Shown here: positions 33,825 through 45,988 of the stretch, one piece after another
How the letters are laid out: every line of letters starts with the position of its first letter
Position numbering within the stretch: the stretch's first letter is position 1
Assembly: GCA_030789695.1 (NCBI GenBank)
Contig: CM061142.1
Location: forward strand, 279,923,043 to 279,987,042
DNA: 64,000 bases
Reading direction: 5' to 3'
DNA from: Scilla litardierei
Taxonomy: Eukaryota; Streptophyta; Magnoliopsida; Asparagales; Asparagaceae
Made by a program: the position numbers and the translations under genes
The notes under the pieces: model-generated
Told to the model about the DNA's origin: nothing
What the model saw: the letters and a program-made list of their open reading frames with translations, nothing else
The model's database searches: none

Positions 33825-36514
33825 AATCGCTTTTGTATTTTCTAAACCATAGTAGAAGACCTTTGGTTCTTCAAATTTTTTCGGACTCGATCACTACGTA
33901 TCAATAAATATCATATTCCATCTTAGTAGTGCTCTTTGGAACTTGACTATTTGTCACGTAGCCTATTGAGTCTTCTAATTACTTTTTAGGGTTGCAAAAG
34001 CAAACCCTCTTTAGGAGTGAAGAAATGCTTGCCTTAAACTGAAAAAGCTCTGTTGGATTATTTGGGTTAGAACTGGATATTATTACAAAATAGAAAAGAA
34101 ACACACCGAATATTACAATGCGGATATAGCATTATATATTAAAAAATAAAACACACATGAATATTACAATGGTTGCCTAATATTAGAAAATAAAATATAT
34201 AACACAAACTTCAGAATTTTTTTTGCAATATCAGTTCTTATCGGGCCGGTATATATCGCCCAATATATCTTACATATCAACTGATATGGTCCAATATCTG
34301 GTTAAATTGTAAAATCTTATATTGAAGGTCATATCGTATCGGTTGGTTGACGGTATCGATATATCATTGTAACCATTTACCAAGTTTGGTTATCTATAAA
34401 TTTTTTAAAAGTAGTTATAATTTATATTGCACCCACATATTTCTTAGATAGGTTTTTATCATGCACATTTCAATTCACATCCTCAAGTTCACATTACGAA
34501 GTTAAAATAGACTTGGGAATTAACTTTGCATTGGCAACTAACCTTGCATTGGGATAGACTTGGGTTCTTTGCAATGGGAACTAACTTTTCGTATTATGCT
34601 TACTAACAAATTGTCTTGCTCACCAATAGAATTAATAGACTTGATTTTTTAGAAATTAACTTTGCCTATGTATACGTATATGGAAGAATTTTACTGTCAA
34701 AATTTTTTTCCTCCAAAAAATTCTCCAGCTTTCAATCCCAGCAGTTGATTAATAAAGATGAAAGTAAAGATGAAATCCAAACCGTTGTACTAACTAGTTT
34801 TTTCTAGTCATCAATTCAATTCAATTCAAAAACATCACTGTTATGTATAATAGATAACCTGCACAGTGCACATTGACATGTTCATTTTCTAGTCTTCAAT
34901 TCAATTCAAAAACATCACTGTTATGTATACTAGATAACATGCACATTGCACATTGACGTGTTCATTTTCTGGTTAATTATGCATTCTTTTTCCTTCGTTT
35001 ACTTTCAGAAAATGCATACATTCAGGCAAAGTAATACTCTTTATAATTAATGTTTTGGTTGTCTACAATAAGCCTGGTCTTATGTTCTTTTTCATATTAA
35101 TTCAAATGCAAATTGGAAGATATAAAAAAGTATATCAATTGATGCATGTTTTTGACCAAACATAAAGCATACAGGTGTTTCCTTGTGTCTAAGTTTGGCA
35201 GCTTTATTGAACTGGTTACCTCTGTGTTTTTTTATCTGCTGATCTTTATTGAACTGGAATCTGAAACCCCTTCATTTATATGGTGGATGAATCTGTTCCA
35301 ACCAAAGGAAGGCAGAGAACAAAAGCAGCATTAAAATATAACATAAAGCCTACAAGAAGCCCATCTTTTGAAAACGCAGTAATTAACTATATTTTTCAAA
35401 AAAATATAAAGAATTATATGCCAACAGGCACCAACTATCCTCAACAAAAGAGGAACCAATGCAGGTCTACATTTAGGCTTTTGTGAATCATTGTAACAGT
35501 TTTACACATGCAGGCCTGAAAATAATTCGGATGATGGTGTCATCTACTGCCCATCAATGTATTAGTGGCATCTTTGAAAAAGATATCAGGAAAATTATCA
35601 GAAAACGACAGACGCTGCAGATTATGATCGATTTTTTTAATTCTAGCCTTAACATAAGCTACACATAATAATATTAGCTACAAAACAAAGATGGTATTTT
35701 TTAGTGCAAGTGGAACAATATATGTGTGAATTCATAAGTACTAGAGAGTAAATAAATAGAGCTAAATTTTGTATTCTACGACATTTTGAATCTGAATCTT
35801 TTTTGAATCTGAATCTAAATTTTGTATTCTACGACATTTTGAATCTGAATTTTTTGAATCTGAATCTGCACATAACAATGTCTACAAATATCACCATGGA
35901 CCTAAAACATGGAACATATTTTCCATGTAGAAGCCTACTCTCTGCAAGCAAGAGACCCACATGATTGACAAAGTGAGCTAATACATTAGCAAAACAAAGA
36001 ACATTTGAGGAATAAGATAAGCTACAAGTAATTTTGATCAGTTTGCATAAGTTAAGAAACATAACGAGAAATAAATATATAATTATACCTCGATATGGCA
36101 TCAGGTTACTTTCTACCTTTTAAATGTTTTAATTGCTGCGAAGCATTTTGAAGCATAGCAGAGACGTTTTACCAGATGGACTTATATTTTATAATCCTAA
36201 TGACGTAAACAGTCGTTTAGGTCAAAGATGATTAACATTTATTGGTTTTCAATTATATGTTTTGAAGTTCTGATGCTAATCATGTTCCCCTTTCATCTAG
36301 CTATTACTATATGATGCGTGTGACTACTCACTCTTTTCTAATAGTTTCTCTCAAAGTCCATATTAAAATGATGATATTGAAAGTAATTGCAAGAACTATT
36401 GGGTTGCACCGCCTAATTTTATTACTTTTTCGTTGTCATATATGGAACTCTAGTTTTACTCACCTTTTACTGGGTTATTTGCAAATTACTCACCTTTTAC
36501 TCATTTATTTGCAG
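33825..36514. other. spacer between tnp2 and tnpA of the inner CACTA
   Basis: AT-rich. It contains an 82-bp tandem duplication at about 34806-34970 (TTCAATTCAATTCAAAAACATCACTG unit) and a tandem duplication at 35763-35860 (TTTTGTATTCTACGACATTTTGAATCTG). The first exons or promoter of tnpA probably lie here but I cannot define them. Confidence 0.45.
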
Positions 36515-36960
36515 ATGAAGAGATTGAGGGATGCTCTTAAATCTGGAGGGTCAGCTTTCCACTCACAACCCACAGGGTCAGTATGCATAAATTGGCATTA
36601 TATCATGTCTGTAGCTTAATTTACACTTATTACTACGTGGGATGACTAATAGCTAAATTCGTGTATTTCAGGCCAGCAGTCGCTAGCGGGCCAAGCCGCT
36701 GCCCACTCATCTCAGCCCACAGGGTCAGGTATGCATATATGTATATTATATCATGTTTGCAGCTTAATTTTCATTTATTACTACGTGGGATGAATACTTT
36801 CTAAATCATGCATTTCAGGCCTGTAATCGCCAGCGGGCCAGGCCGTTTCCCACTCCTCTCAGCCCACAGGGTTAGGTATGCATATATGGGTATTATATCA
36901 TGTCTGCAGCTTAATTTACAATTATTACTTCGTTGGATGACTAATTTTCCTGTTTTTCGC
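36500..36960 (+). repeat. tandem micro-exon array in tnpA (147-bp period)
   Basis: Three consecutive units, with donors at 36581, 36729 and 36876, each contain an exon ending in CCCACAGGGT(C/T)AG, a GTATGCATA donor, and an intron with GCAGCTTAATTT and ATTACT(A/T)CGTGGGATGA blocks. Exons 2 and 3 are exactly 57 nt, so adding or removing one keeps the frame. In the phase-1 frame each encodes a His/Ser/Gln/Pro-rich module ending HSSQPTG(S/L); exon 1 ends HSQPTGS. Confidence 0.75.
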
Positions 36961-39900
36961 ATTTATCTTTCATGTGTATATAATTACTTTTTAATTATGT
37001 CATATGGATGCAGGTGGCTTAGAGGATATATCGGTAGGTACTTAGGCCATTGCCTCCTCCCATGCCGCTGGTCATGCCACACAGATCCCTGTCGAGAGGG
37101 TACAATTCATACCGTACGACGCCAGTGTAGATGACACACCTTTACCACCTGCTGCAGAGGTTGAGAGGTTAGCACGGTCTAAGAAGGACAAGATGGATGC
37201 ACGCCAGGAGGTTTTAGATTTGTTGGCAACCGTATCAAATGCAAGGATGATTGCAGCCAGAGAGGAATGCTTCCAGCGAAAGGGTATGAAAACGTATTTC
37301 AATTATGTTATATAAGAAGAAAGTGTAATATAATATTTTATTTATATTATAAGATAATATCTTTTTTTGTAGGCGGGGAGAAACCACCTAAGGTTGGACG
37401 AGAATACAACATGCCCTCAAACCTAATTCCACCAGAAGGGCAGCGAGTTGTCATCCAGTGGAGCTACGGTGCCCCCATTGGAAAGTGGGGGGGGGTGACT
37501 TTACTAGTTTTTTGGCTACCTTGGCCAGAAGGGGTGATTTCTTCAACATTTGCCTTGGTTGGTCCAAACAAAGATTTGAAAATTTGATCGTATGTTGGCG
37601 CTACATTAATGTAAGTATGTTAACTTTTACTTTATTACTTAAATTACATTTATAATTTGTATGTCTTTTTTTGCAGAGGCATTACGTGCTGGATGGAAAC
37701 CCAAACGCATGGATATTCAGTTTTGATAAGATACAGGCTGTGTTGTACCAGTGGCGTAAGGACCTAAAGCAGAAGATATGGTCGGCTTACACAGAAGACT
37801 GGGAGCGCTGGTGGCATATGGACACCCGAGCAGATCCCCTCCAGTTCTTTGGATCCTGTTTCTATTGGGAGTCGCCTGAGGGGAAGGTATGGTTCAATTT
37901 TGGTCCATTTTTATATGTTTTAATATCCAATTGGCTGACATGCTTTTTTAAAAAGAGGATTGCGGATATCGCCAAGGCAAACCGCGAAAAGCCACGAAAG
38001 TATGAGCATCATGCTAGCTCCAAGAGCTACACCAGACATGCACACGAATTGGCACAACAGGTTATATGTTCAATATTAAATTTGAGCATATATTATGTTT
38101 TAATGAGATACGTGTTTTTAAATTACATGTCTAATTATTTATCTATTTGTTTTTAGGGCAAGCCGGGTTTGGTGGCGTTGGCGGAGCGCACCCTTACGCA
38201 GGCCCACCCCAAGTATGCTGATACGAACAAGCTGGAGAAGAATAAGAAGCTGCTAGTCAATAATAACTTATATTTAAAAATATTGTTCATATTAAGTATA
38301 ATTTTAATGATGGTTGTATTTGTTTTAGGCTCTTCTGAAGCAGGCTGCAACAGACCTCAGGCCACACTCTGAGGCTGACTCCAGTTGCTCTGGACCACTT
38401 ACCAGGGAAGAGGAGGACGGCCTCATTGCAGGGGTGCTCGGAGGGACGCGGAAGAACCGGTATCGGCTTAGAGGTTCGGAGAGCAGAGACTATGGACAGT
38501 CGACCAGTTCATCCTCATCAGGCACTGAGAGTATCCGATGCCCAGAGCCCACCGATCCACCAGTGGGCATGCAGAATTCCACTGTCACGTTGACGACGAT
38601 GATGGAGAGGATGGAGCAGAATGAAAAACTTTACCAGTTATTGCTCGCTTGCATGTCTCCAGAGATGCAAGAGAATTACAATCGGCTCCGAACTGATATG
38701 GTAAGAATTTATATTAAAATTTATAAACAAATGGAGCCTGATTGCCTGCCTTGTTAACATAACCAGAGGTTTTTTATATAGATTTTGAATGGTAGGTTGA
38801 ATGTAGCTTATTTGGAAATAACTGGTAACTGAAAAGTATGGATATGATATATATCTATAGGGAAAAATAAGACGTGATATGCGTGGAGTTGATGAAATAT
38901 TGAAACGGACTATTAGCAGTATTCTGAACAATGAATAGGAAATGACGATATCAAGTATGTAGAGAAAGAGTGAATTAATGATAAAATGAATGAATTAGCC
39001 TGGGATTGTTTGGACATTTCCTGTTATTTTTTTCAAAAGAAATGGCATTATAGTTGAAAAAGAGACTAGGATGATACTAGGCCTGAACAATTATGGTTTG
39101 AGGCTGTGAAAACCGATACATATTTTCAGTTCAGCTTTTTATACATTTTTTAAGTACATATTTTTTTCAGTACATATTTGAAAACTGAATTAGCCTGTTA
39201 TTAACGACGTGGAATTGTTATTAACGACGTGGAATTTTTTTAAGTACATATTTTTTTCAGTTCATTATTTGATTATCCTAATGACATATCCGCTGTAGAT
39301 ATGGTACCACATTGTCCATCATACAAAGTTGGTTGTTGTAAAAGGGCACCAATATTGGGTGAAAGGTTCTGGAGAATACCTCACTTCACCAGGTGGTGGA
39401 ACTCAGTTCAAATATGGTGCATTACATTACATTGATGGTAGTCAGGAGGTTATTTATCTCACTATACCACTATTTCCTGTGGATGTCTGCATACATGAGG
39501 GCTCTTCTTTTCTGGGCATTCCCGAATGTCATAGTACCATGCTCACATGTATTAAAGGGGGCATTTCTTAAGTGGGCATCGATAACTTTATCTCTCTCTT
39601 GATTAGTCCACGTTTCAACATCATGAATCCTCCAGTTAGTTTAGATGCTTGGCAAAAAATTGATCAACATACATTAAAACAACATTTTCACAATGTTTGC
39701 TCATGCAATGAGCGGGTAAAAAGTTAGATACTTCACAATATAATAAATTTTCTCAATTTTGAACCAACAATAGCAAAGCAGTTCAGAAGTGACGTTGGAA
39801 TTTTTGTATTTCTTGTCTTAGTATTTGGTTGGAAATTTAGCGACCTGCTTATAGTTAACAGAACCTGTCTCATTTTTGTCTCAATAGTGATGTCTTGTTT

Positions 39901-42107
39901 GTCTCAGTTTTTGTCATTTTTGGTCCAACAACAACAAAGAATGTTTATTTTTGTCACCTTTTTTGTCATCAAGCTTTGCGGGTTCAATTAGAGGACAAAG
40001 ATTTTGACACGAAATGAAATTTTTCTCTGTTTACTTGATTATAATAGACAATCGAAATCAGATATTTCAATTTTCTCAGTTTTTGGAAAAGTGATAGTTG
40101 GAAAAAAATTTGAAATGTTAAAGAAAAATGTAATGTAAATAGAAAACACTCAAATATGTGCCTGTGTTTATGAACCGTGAATGGGGTACAAAATTAGAAA
40201 CAGGCTTCGGCACCAATCAGGTCAAATAATTCAATTAAAAAATGCCAATGCTAAACTGTTGCTAATTCAATTTAAAAAGATTCAATCAATTACAAAATGC
40301 TAATGCAAAACTGTTGCTAATTCAATTAAAGATGATTCAATTAGACCTGGTTCACCTGGGCTAATCATAGTGCTAAAACCGTAAGCATAATCCCTGGGTA
40401 TATCTTAGATTATTCATAATGCTAATCCGAAGGTCCGGAGCACGATTCAATTTGACCGTGTTCCCCACCGATTAGGACAAATAATTCTAAACAATATGAA
40501 CATTGAGAAAGGCATTGCCCTGAGGAATCCACAACTTGTATTGTCATCTATGTCATCAAATTTTATCATGTTCAATCAGAGGACAAATATTTTGACACGA
40601 TTTGAAAATTGAAACTAAATCTGCCAACTTGAAATGTTAATGAAATGCTAATGATATATCTGGGTGTTAATGAAAATTCATATATTTAGGTGGTAGTCGT
40701 CACCAGTTAATGAAATGACAACTTGAAATGCAACTCAAGATTACAGTTAGCTGCCAATAATCTTGGTGCTAATTAAAACTAATTTGAAATGCTAATGTGA
40801 AATTCAACATGTAATCCCAACAATCTGGGTGCTAATTGAAACTAAGGCTACCAACTTGAAATGCTAATGATGAATCCGGGTGCTAACTGTGAACGAAAAT
40901 TGGAAAGCTAAATCTGCCGAAGCCTGTGTATAATCCCATGGTGAATGAAAATCGAAATGCTAAAATTGAAATGCTAAAGGTAAATTCTGATATGCCAATG
41001 ATAAATCTGCCGAAGACTGTGTATAATAACATGGTGAAATGCTAATGAAAATTGAAATGCTACTGATAATTTCTGCGAAGAAAATAATTCGAACCATGTA
41101 CAAATTTGTGCACGGTTCATAAACCCAGGCACAAATTCGAACCAGGCACAAATGGGTGCTACTGAAATTTGTGCACGGTTCATAAACCCATGCACAAATT
41201 TACCATTAAGGAACCATTAAGAAACCATTAAGAAACTAAACTGGGTAATCACATGACGGTGAAAACTGGTGATAATTTGGAACTAAGTAGTTATAAATAT
41301 AAACCCAGGCACAAATTGAAATGCCAATGGTAATGAAAAATGGCGATAATTTGGAATTAACAGGAACAAATAATTCAATTAGACCGAAGCAACTAAAGTG
41401 GTGATAATCCTTGGTGAACTAACTGTCCGCATCCGAAGCGCGAGTACCCCTAATCAAAAGTTTTAAAATAAAATGGGGGTATTCCATTAAGTATACTTTG
41501 TTTTTTCAAAATTCAGTTTTTAGAACTCAAGTTTTCTGACATTGTGTTTTCAGAACTGGGTTTTTAAAGTATACTCAGCAGTTAGCATAACTTTTCAAAC
41601 AGTAGAATTTTTCATAACTTTTCATAATTTTTCATAATTTTTCAAACAGTAGCATTTTTCATTACTTTTCATAACTTATGTATTGTGTAAGTTGTGCATT
41701 AGCATCGCAAGGTAATGTGAATCTATCTATCAACTGAACCATGATAATATAAATATCAAATCATGTTTTACCAGGTCTTTGTGCGGGATTCAATGTGTTA
41801 GCTGGTTTTGGCCATATTGGCTGTATTCTATAAACATCAAAACATATGTTTTGTTTTTGTTACTTTTTGGGAATACATGCCATATTTTAGTTCTCACATA
41901 TTATTTTTGGGTATTTGTGACCATTTGGCATTACCATGATATCTCATCTTCAATTTGCTATTCAGAAGAATAAGAGCCACACACACAAAAAACATTACAG
42001 TGTTTACTAAGAACATAAGCTCACTTATTTATTTTCAATTTTTGTTTCAGGAATCACGTCCGCAAGGCGGATCCGGTGGAGGACCGGAGGGTGGATATAT
42101 GAGGTGA
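36515..42107 (+). CDS. CACTA tnpA-like protein (plant Transposase_24/Ptta type), about 10 exons
   Basis: Likely the second CACTA protein, which binds subterminal repeats. Exons by GT-AG borders: 36515-36580, 36672-36728, 36819-36875, 37014-37283, 37373-37610, 37677-37886, 37956-38060, 38157-38255, 38329-38700, 42051-42107. Conserved blocks: QIPVERVQFIPYD, LIPPEGQRVVIQWSYGAPIG, DPLQFFGSCFYWESPEG, KYEHHASSKSYTRHAHELAQ, TLTQAHPKYAD, LGGTRKNRYRL, and a Gly-rich tail PQGGSGGGPEGGYMR before TGA. The first three exons are a tandem array of similar micro-exons. Damage: a G lost at the exon 1 donor, TAA at 36824-36826, TAG at 37043-37045, and a frame change in the G run 37487-37495. The true start is unknown; the minus-strand relative is at 50836-57283. 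Confidence 0.75.
38701..42050 (+). other. large last intron of tnpA
   Basis: 3.35 kb, donor GTAAGAATT at 38701, acceptor TTTGTTTCAG ending 42050. Contents: a tandem TTATTAACGACGTGGAATT pair near 39197-39235; degenerate AAATGCTAATG/GAAATGCTAA repeats across 40230-41070; a duplicated TTTGTGCACGGTTCATAAACC block at about 41103 and 41169; and an ORF of 80 residues at 39329-39571 that I do not recognise. No complete gene. Confidence 0.55.
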
Positions 42108-42138
42108 GAGTTTAATTGTTTTTTACTTGGAGTTTGTG

Positions 42139-42368
42139 GGAGTGATGAGGGCCGAGGGGATGTTATGATGAGACTGAGAGTTTACTTTGTATTGAAGGGT
42201 CCGAGGGGCCGTTATATTGATGTGTGGAAACTTTTTGTATTGAGGGGACTGAGGGGCCATTATGTTGATGTGTGAAAACTTTTTGTATTAAGTAGGCCAA
42301 GGGGTCGTTATGTTGACAGAAAACTTTTGAATGTGGAAAACTTTTCTATTGAGGTATGTTGATGTGTC
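42139..42368 (+). repeat. tandem repeats in the tnpA 3' region
   Basis: About four degenerate units of 50-65 bp sharing GAGGGG(A/C)C(G/T)(G/A)AGGGGCC(G/A)TTAT(G/A)TTGATGTGTG and AAAACTTTTTGTATT. They directly follow the stop codon at 42105-42107, so may be part of the transcript end. Confidence 0.65.
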
Positions 42369-42519
42369 TGGAAAGTTTGTATTTATATAGTTTCTTGGAA
42401 TTTGCTAATGAATGAAATTTTTTTATTGGATTTGTTATTGTTTATATATGTGAATGTTGATTGTGTTTCTTTCTTGTTATATTTATATATGTGGGAATTT
42501 TGATTGTAAACGAAGTTTG

Positions 42520-42538
42520 TGTTGTATGATAATGAACT

Positions 42539-42600
<62 letters not shown>

Positions 42601-42775
42601 TCATTGCTAAGAATAAGTCACCATAGCTAAGAGCCATGGTGCTCTATTTATATATCTCATAGTGGGGAGGCCAAAAGCCTCTAGGAGACCAAGGGTCCCC
42701 ATTACTCTAAGTAATGGGGGCCTAATGAATGGGTAATGAAGGAGGGGAGGCCAAAGGCCTCCCTCATTCATAACA
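42520..42775 (-). repeat. 3' LTR of the nested Copia element
   Basis: 256 bp. Contains (AG)28 at 42541-42596, against nine units in the 5' LTR; the two LTRs are identical at integration, so this is later slippage. The inverted segment GAGGCCAAAAGCCTC can form a hairpin. Confidence 0.9.
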
Positions 42776-42958
42776 CTCCCCCTTACACATTCATCACTTC
42801 GGTCTCAGCTACTGAGGCAAGGGGTGGATACTTCTGGATCCAGAGTAAGTGTGTTTGCCTCGTTAAAACCTTAGCTGTGGAAAACCCAGTGGGAAAACCC
42901 AACAGCTTAAGGAAAAAGAGTGCAACCCACATGTTACTCCCCCTGATCCATACAAGCT

Positions 42959-45709
42959 TCAGGCTTGCAGGTCTTTCAACTGTCGCATACCAATGTTCTT
43001 TACAAGCTTTACAAAAGTACATTTAGGCAATGCCTTAGTAAAAAGATCAGCTAAGTTGTTGCATGACTGGATCTGTCGAACTTCAATCTGCTTGTCGTTC
43101 TTCTGCTCGTGCGTCCAGAAAAACTTGGGAGAAATGTGTAGTGTCCTGTCGCCTTTGATGTAGCCCTTCTGAAGCTGAGCAATGCATGCGGTGTTGTCTT
43201 CGAATAGGGCAGTAGGCTCCAGATCACTGATCTTCAGGCCAGTGGATTGGAGGATGTGTTGGACGACGGTGCGTAGCCAAAAACATTCTCTGCTCGCCTC
43301 ATGGATCGCGATGAGCTCTGCATGGTTGGAAGATGTAGCAGTAGTGGTTTGTTTTACCGATCTCCAAGAGATAGCAGTACCTCCGTAGGTAAATACAAAA
43401 CCTGTTTGAGATTTTGCCGTGTGCGGATCAGAGAGATAACCTGCATCAGCATAACCAAACAATTTGGGGGAGGCACCTCTCTGGTAGTAAAGTCCAAGAT
43501 CAATGGAACCCTGAAGGTATCGCAGAAGATGCTTTACTCCGTTCCAGTGGCGCTTTGTGGGCGCAGCACTGTGTATGGCTAGTAGATTAACTGTAAACGC
43601 TATATCGGGACGCGTACAGTTAGCCAGATATAGAAGTGCTCCAATCGCACTGAGGTAGGGTACTTCAGGACCCAGTATCTCCTCCCCCTCTTCCAGTGGC
43701 CGGAAGGGGTCCTTATGTACATCTAGTGATCTTACGACCATAGGAGTACCTAAAGGATGACATTTATCCATATGAAACTTGCGTAGAAGTTTCTTTGTAT
43801 AATTAGATTGGTGTAATAGGATTCCACTTCTTAGGTGTTCTATCTGTAAGCCAAGACAATACTTTGTTTTGCCTAGGTCTTTCATTTCAAAAGTATGTTT
43901 AAGGCTTTCAGATATCTCTTTGATCTCTGCAGGAGATCCTATGAGATTTAAGTCATCTACATATACAGCTATGATGACAAATCCTGTTCCCGTTCTTTTG
44001 ATAAAGATACACGGGCAGACTTCATTATTCGTGAATCCTTGCTGTGCAAGAAAATCACTTAGTCTGTTATACCACATCTTGCCCGATTGTTTTAGACCAT
44101 ATAATGATCTATGTAGCCTTACAGAGAATACGTCCCGATGCATCTCTTTCATCTCTGGGGGTAGATTAAACCCATCAGGAAGTCTCATATAGATATTTTT
44201 ATCTATATCGCCATATAGATATGCAGTCACAACGTCCATGAGCTGCATTTCTAGGCTGTCCAGAGAAGTTAGGCTGATTAAAAATCGGAAGTTGATCGAA
44301 TCCATGACCGGGGAATACGTATCTTCGTAATCAATCCCCGGTCTTTGGGAAAATCCCTGGGCTACAAGGCGTGCCTTATAGCAAACGATCACATTATTTT
44401 CATCTCTTTTTCTTATGAAAACCCACTTATATCCCACAGGTTTTACACCTACTGGTGTTTGGACTACTGGTCCAAAGACTTTGCGTTTCAAGAGTGAGTC
44501 CAGCTCTACTCTTATTGCCTCGTCCCACTTTGGCCAATCAACTCTGCGTTTACATTCCGCTAGAGATCGTGGTTCGACGTCATCGTCATATTCAGTGACG
44601 TGAACGACAATATCGAACGCAAAATCTTCGTCGACGAATATGCTATTTCTGTCCAGTACTTCTCCAGTACGTACAAAATTTAATGATGTTTCTCCTATTG
44701 TTTCCTCTGCTGGGGAAATCAGGAGGGGAGAAGTAGCTGGTCTGAGCTCAGCATCCTGTGGAGGGATAATCTTAGTATCGCCAGGAGTCTTCCTCTTTCG
44801 AGGAACTTTTTCTTTTGAACCTGGTGGGCGTCCTCTTTTCATTTGAGGTACAACCAATTCTGCTGTCGGTGGGCTGCATCCATCTATGGGGATGTCAATC
44901 CTAGCTGGCGTATTGGCAGCAGGGACGTGTGAACGGACAATCTTCTGGTTGTCCGTGAATTTATCCGGTAAAAGATGTACTGTATTCTGGATGTGAAGGA
45001 TCTTCAGGATCTCATCTTCACACAGATTAGTACGCGGATCATATAGGGACAAAGACTTCTGGTCCCAACTAATGGTCTCAGAAGCTTCTGGCTTCTTAGA
45101 CTGTGTGCCCAGTTTTGGAAAAAATTTCTCATTAAATTCACAGTCTGCAAAACGTGCCTTGAATGTGTCACCCGTCAGGGGTTCAAGGTATCTGATAATA
45201 GAGGGCGAATCAAACCCAATATATATACCTAGACGACGCTGAGGACCCATTTTGGTCCTCTGCGGTGGTGCTATTGGGACATATACCGCACAACCAAACA
45301 CTCTCAAATGAGAGATATCCGGAGGTGCGCCGTATGCTAGTTGCATCGGGGATAAAGTGTGATCTCCAGAGGGTCTTATCCTAATAAGTGATGCGGCATG
45401 TAAAATAGCATGCCCCCAAGCATCCACAGGCAACTGGGATTGCATAAGCAATGGACGTGCAATCCATTGGAGTCTCTTTATAAGGGACTCAGCTAATCCG
45501 TTTTGGGTGTGAACATGTGCTACATGATGTTCAACTTCAATACCCATTGCCCGGCAATAGTCTTCGAAGACTTGTGAAGTAAATTCTCCTGCATTATCAA
45601 GACGTAGTTTCTTGATTTGGTTATCGGGGAAATGAGCACGCAACCTTATTATTTGTGCCAATAGCTTTGGAAAAGCTAGGTTGCGGGTGGACAAGAGGCA
45701 CACATAAGA
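42959..45709 (-). CDS. Copia pol: integrase C-half, reverse transcriptase, RNase H (914 aa open frame)
   Basis: This frame continues the upstream pol after a stop at 45710-45712. Order: integrase core with LDNAGEF and HTQNGLAESLIKRLQWIARPL; post-integrase MGPQRRLGIYIGFDSPSIIRY; RT with KWVFIRKRDENN, ARLVAQGFSQRPGIDYEDTYSPV, LMDVVTAYLYGDID, SLYGLKQSGKMWYNRLS and the catalytic YVDDLNLIG. RNase H follows with YADAGYLSDPHTAKSQTG, NHAELIAIHEASRECFWLR, LFEDNTACI and CNNLADLFTKALP. The stop falls near the 3' LTR. All catalytic boxes look intact, so this part was recently functional. The first in-frame ATG (45703) is not a natural start. Confidence 0.92.
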   Translation of the reverse strand, partial: SYVCLLSTRNLAFPKLLAQIIRLRAHFPDNQIKKLRLDNAGEFTSQVFEDYCRAMGIEVEHHVAHVHTQNGLAESLIKRLQWIARPLLMQSQLPVDAWGHAILHAASLIRIRPSGDHTLSPMQLAYGAPPDISHLRVFGCAVYVPIAPPQRTKMGPQRRLGIYIGFDSPSIIRYLEPLTGDTFKARFADCEFNEKFFPKLGTQSKKPEASETISWDQKSLSLYDPRTNLCEDEILKILHIQNTVHLLPDKFTDNQKIVRSHVPAANTPARIDIPIDGCSPPTAELVVPQMKRGRPPGSKEKVPRKRKTPGDTKIIPPQDAELRPATSPLLISPAEETIGETSLNFVRTGEVLDRNSIFVDEDFAFDIVVHVTEYDDDVEPRSLAECKRRVDWPKWDEAIRVELDSLLKRKVFGPVVQTPVGVKPVGYKWVFIRKRDENNVIVCYKARLVAQGFSQRPGIDYEDTYSPVMDSINFRFLISLTSLDSLEMQLMDVVTAYLYGDIDKNIYMRLPDGFNLPPEMKEMHRDVFSVRLHRSLYGLKQSGKMWYNRLSDFLAQQGFTNNEVCPCIFIKRTGTGFVIIAVYVDDLNLIGSPAEIKEISESLKHTFEMKDLGKTKYCLGLQIEHLRSGILLHQSNYTKKLLRKFHMDKCHPLGTPMVVRSLDVHKDPFRPLEEGEEILGPEVPYLSAIGALLYLANCTRPDIAFTVNLLAIHSAAPTKRHWNGVKHLLRYLQGSIDLGLYYQRGASPKLFGYADAGYLSDPHTAKSQTGFVFTYGGTAISWRSVKQTTTATSSNHAELIAIHEASRECFWLRTVVQHILQSTGLKISDLEPTALFEDNTACIAQLQKGYIKGDRTLHISPKFFWTHEQKNDKQIEVRQIQSCNNLADLFTKALPKCTFVKLVKNIGMRQLKDLQA

Positions 45710-45988
45710 CTATTTGGTTGATGCATCAATCAGTACCATGAAGTACCGAAATGGGCCACTTGCGGGGTGAATAGGCCCGCAAATGTCACCATGAATTCTC
45801 TCAAGGAAGCTAGGAGACTCTAATCCCACTTTCAGGAGGGATGGTCTCGTTATTAGTTTTCCCTTAAAACAAGGGAGACATGGAAATTCACCCTTTTGAA
45901 GAATCTTCAGGTTCTTCAATTTGTGTCCACAGGATTCAGTGATGATGCGGCGCATCATTGCTGTTCCAGGGTGACCAAGTCTATTGTG
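45710..45988 (-). CDS. Copia pol: GAG-pre-integrase and integrase N-half
   Basis: Continues pol between the stops at 45989-45991 and 45710-45712. The minus strand reads HNRLGHPGTAMM right after the first stop, then CGHKLKNLKIL, CLPCFKGKL (the HHCC zinc-binding domain), HGDICGPIHPASGPFRYFMVLIDAS. This is the start of the integrase core, with the first catalytic D in the usual (I/V)D block. It ends at a TAG where relatives have W. Confidence 0.88.
   Translation of the reverse strand, partial: HNRLGHPGTAMMRRIITESCGHKLKNLKILQKGEFPCLPCFKGKLITRPSLLKVGLESPSFLERIHGDICGPIHPASGPFRYFMVLIDASTK

Noticed and set aside
39329..39571. 80-residue ORF in the tnpA intron (CHSTMLTCIKG)
   Set aside because: No family recognised, inside an inferred intron, no conserved partner in the window.
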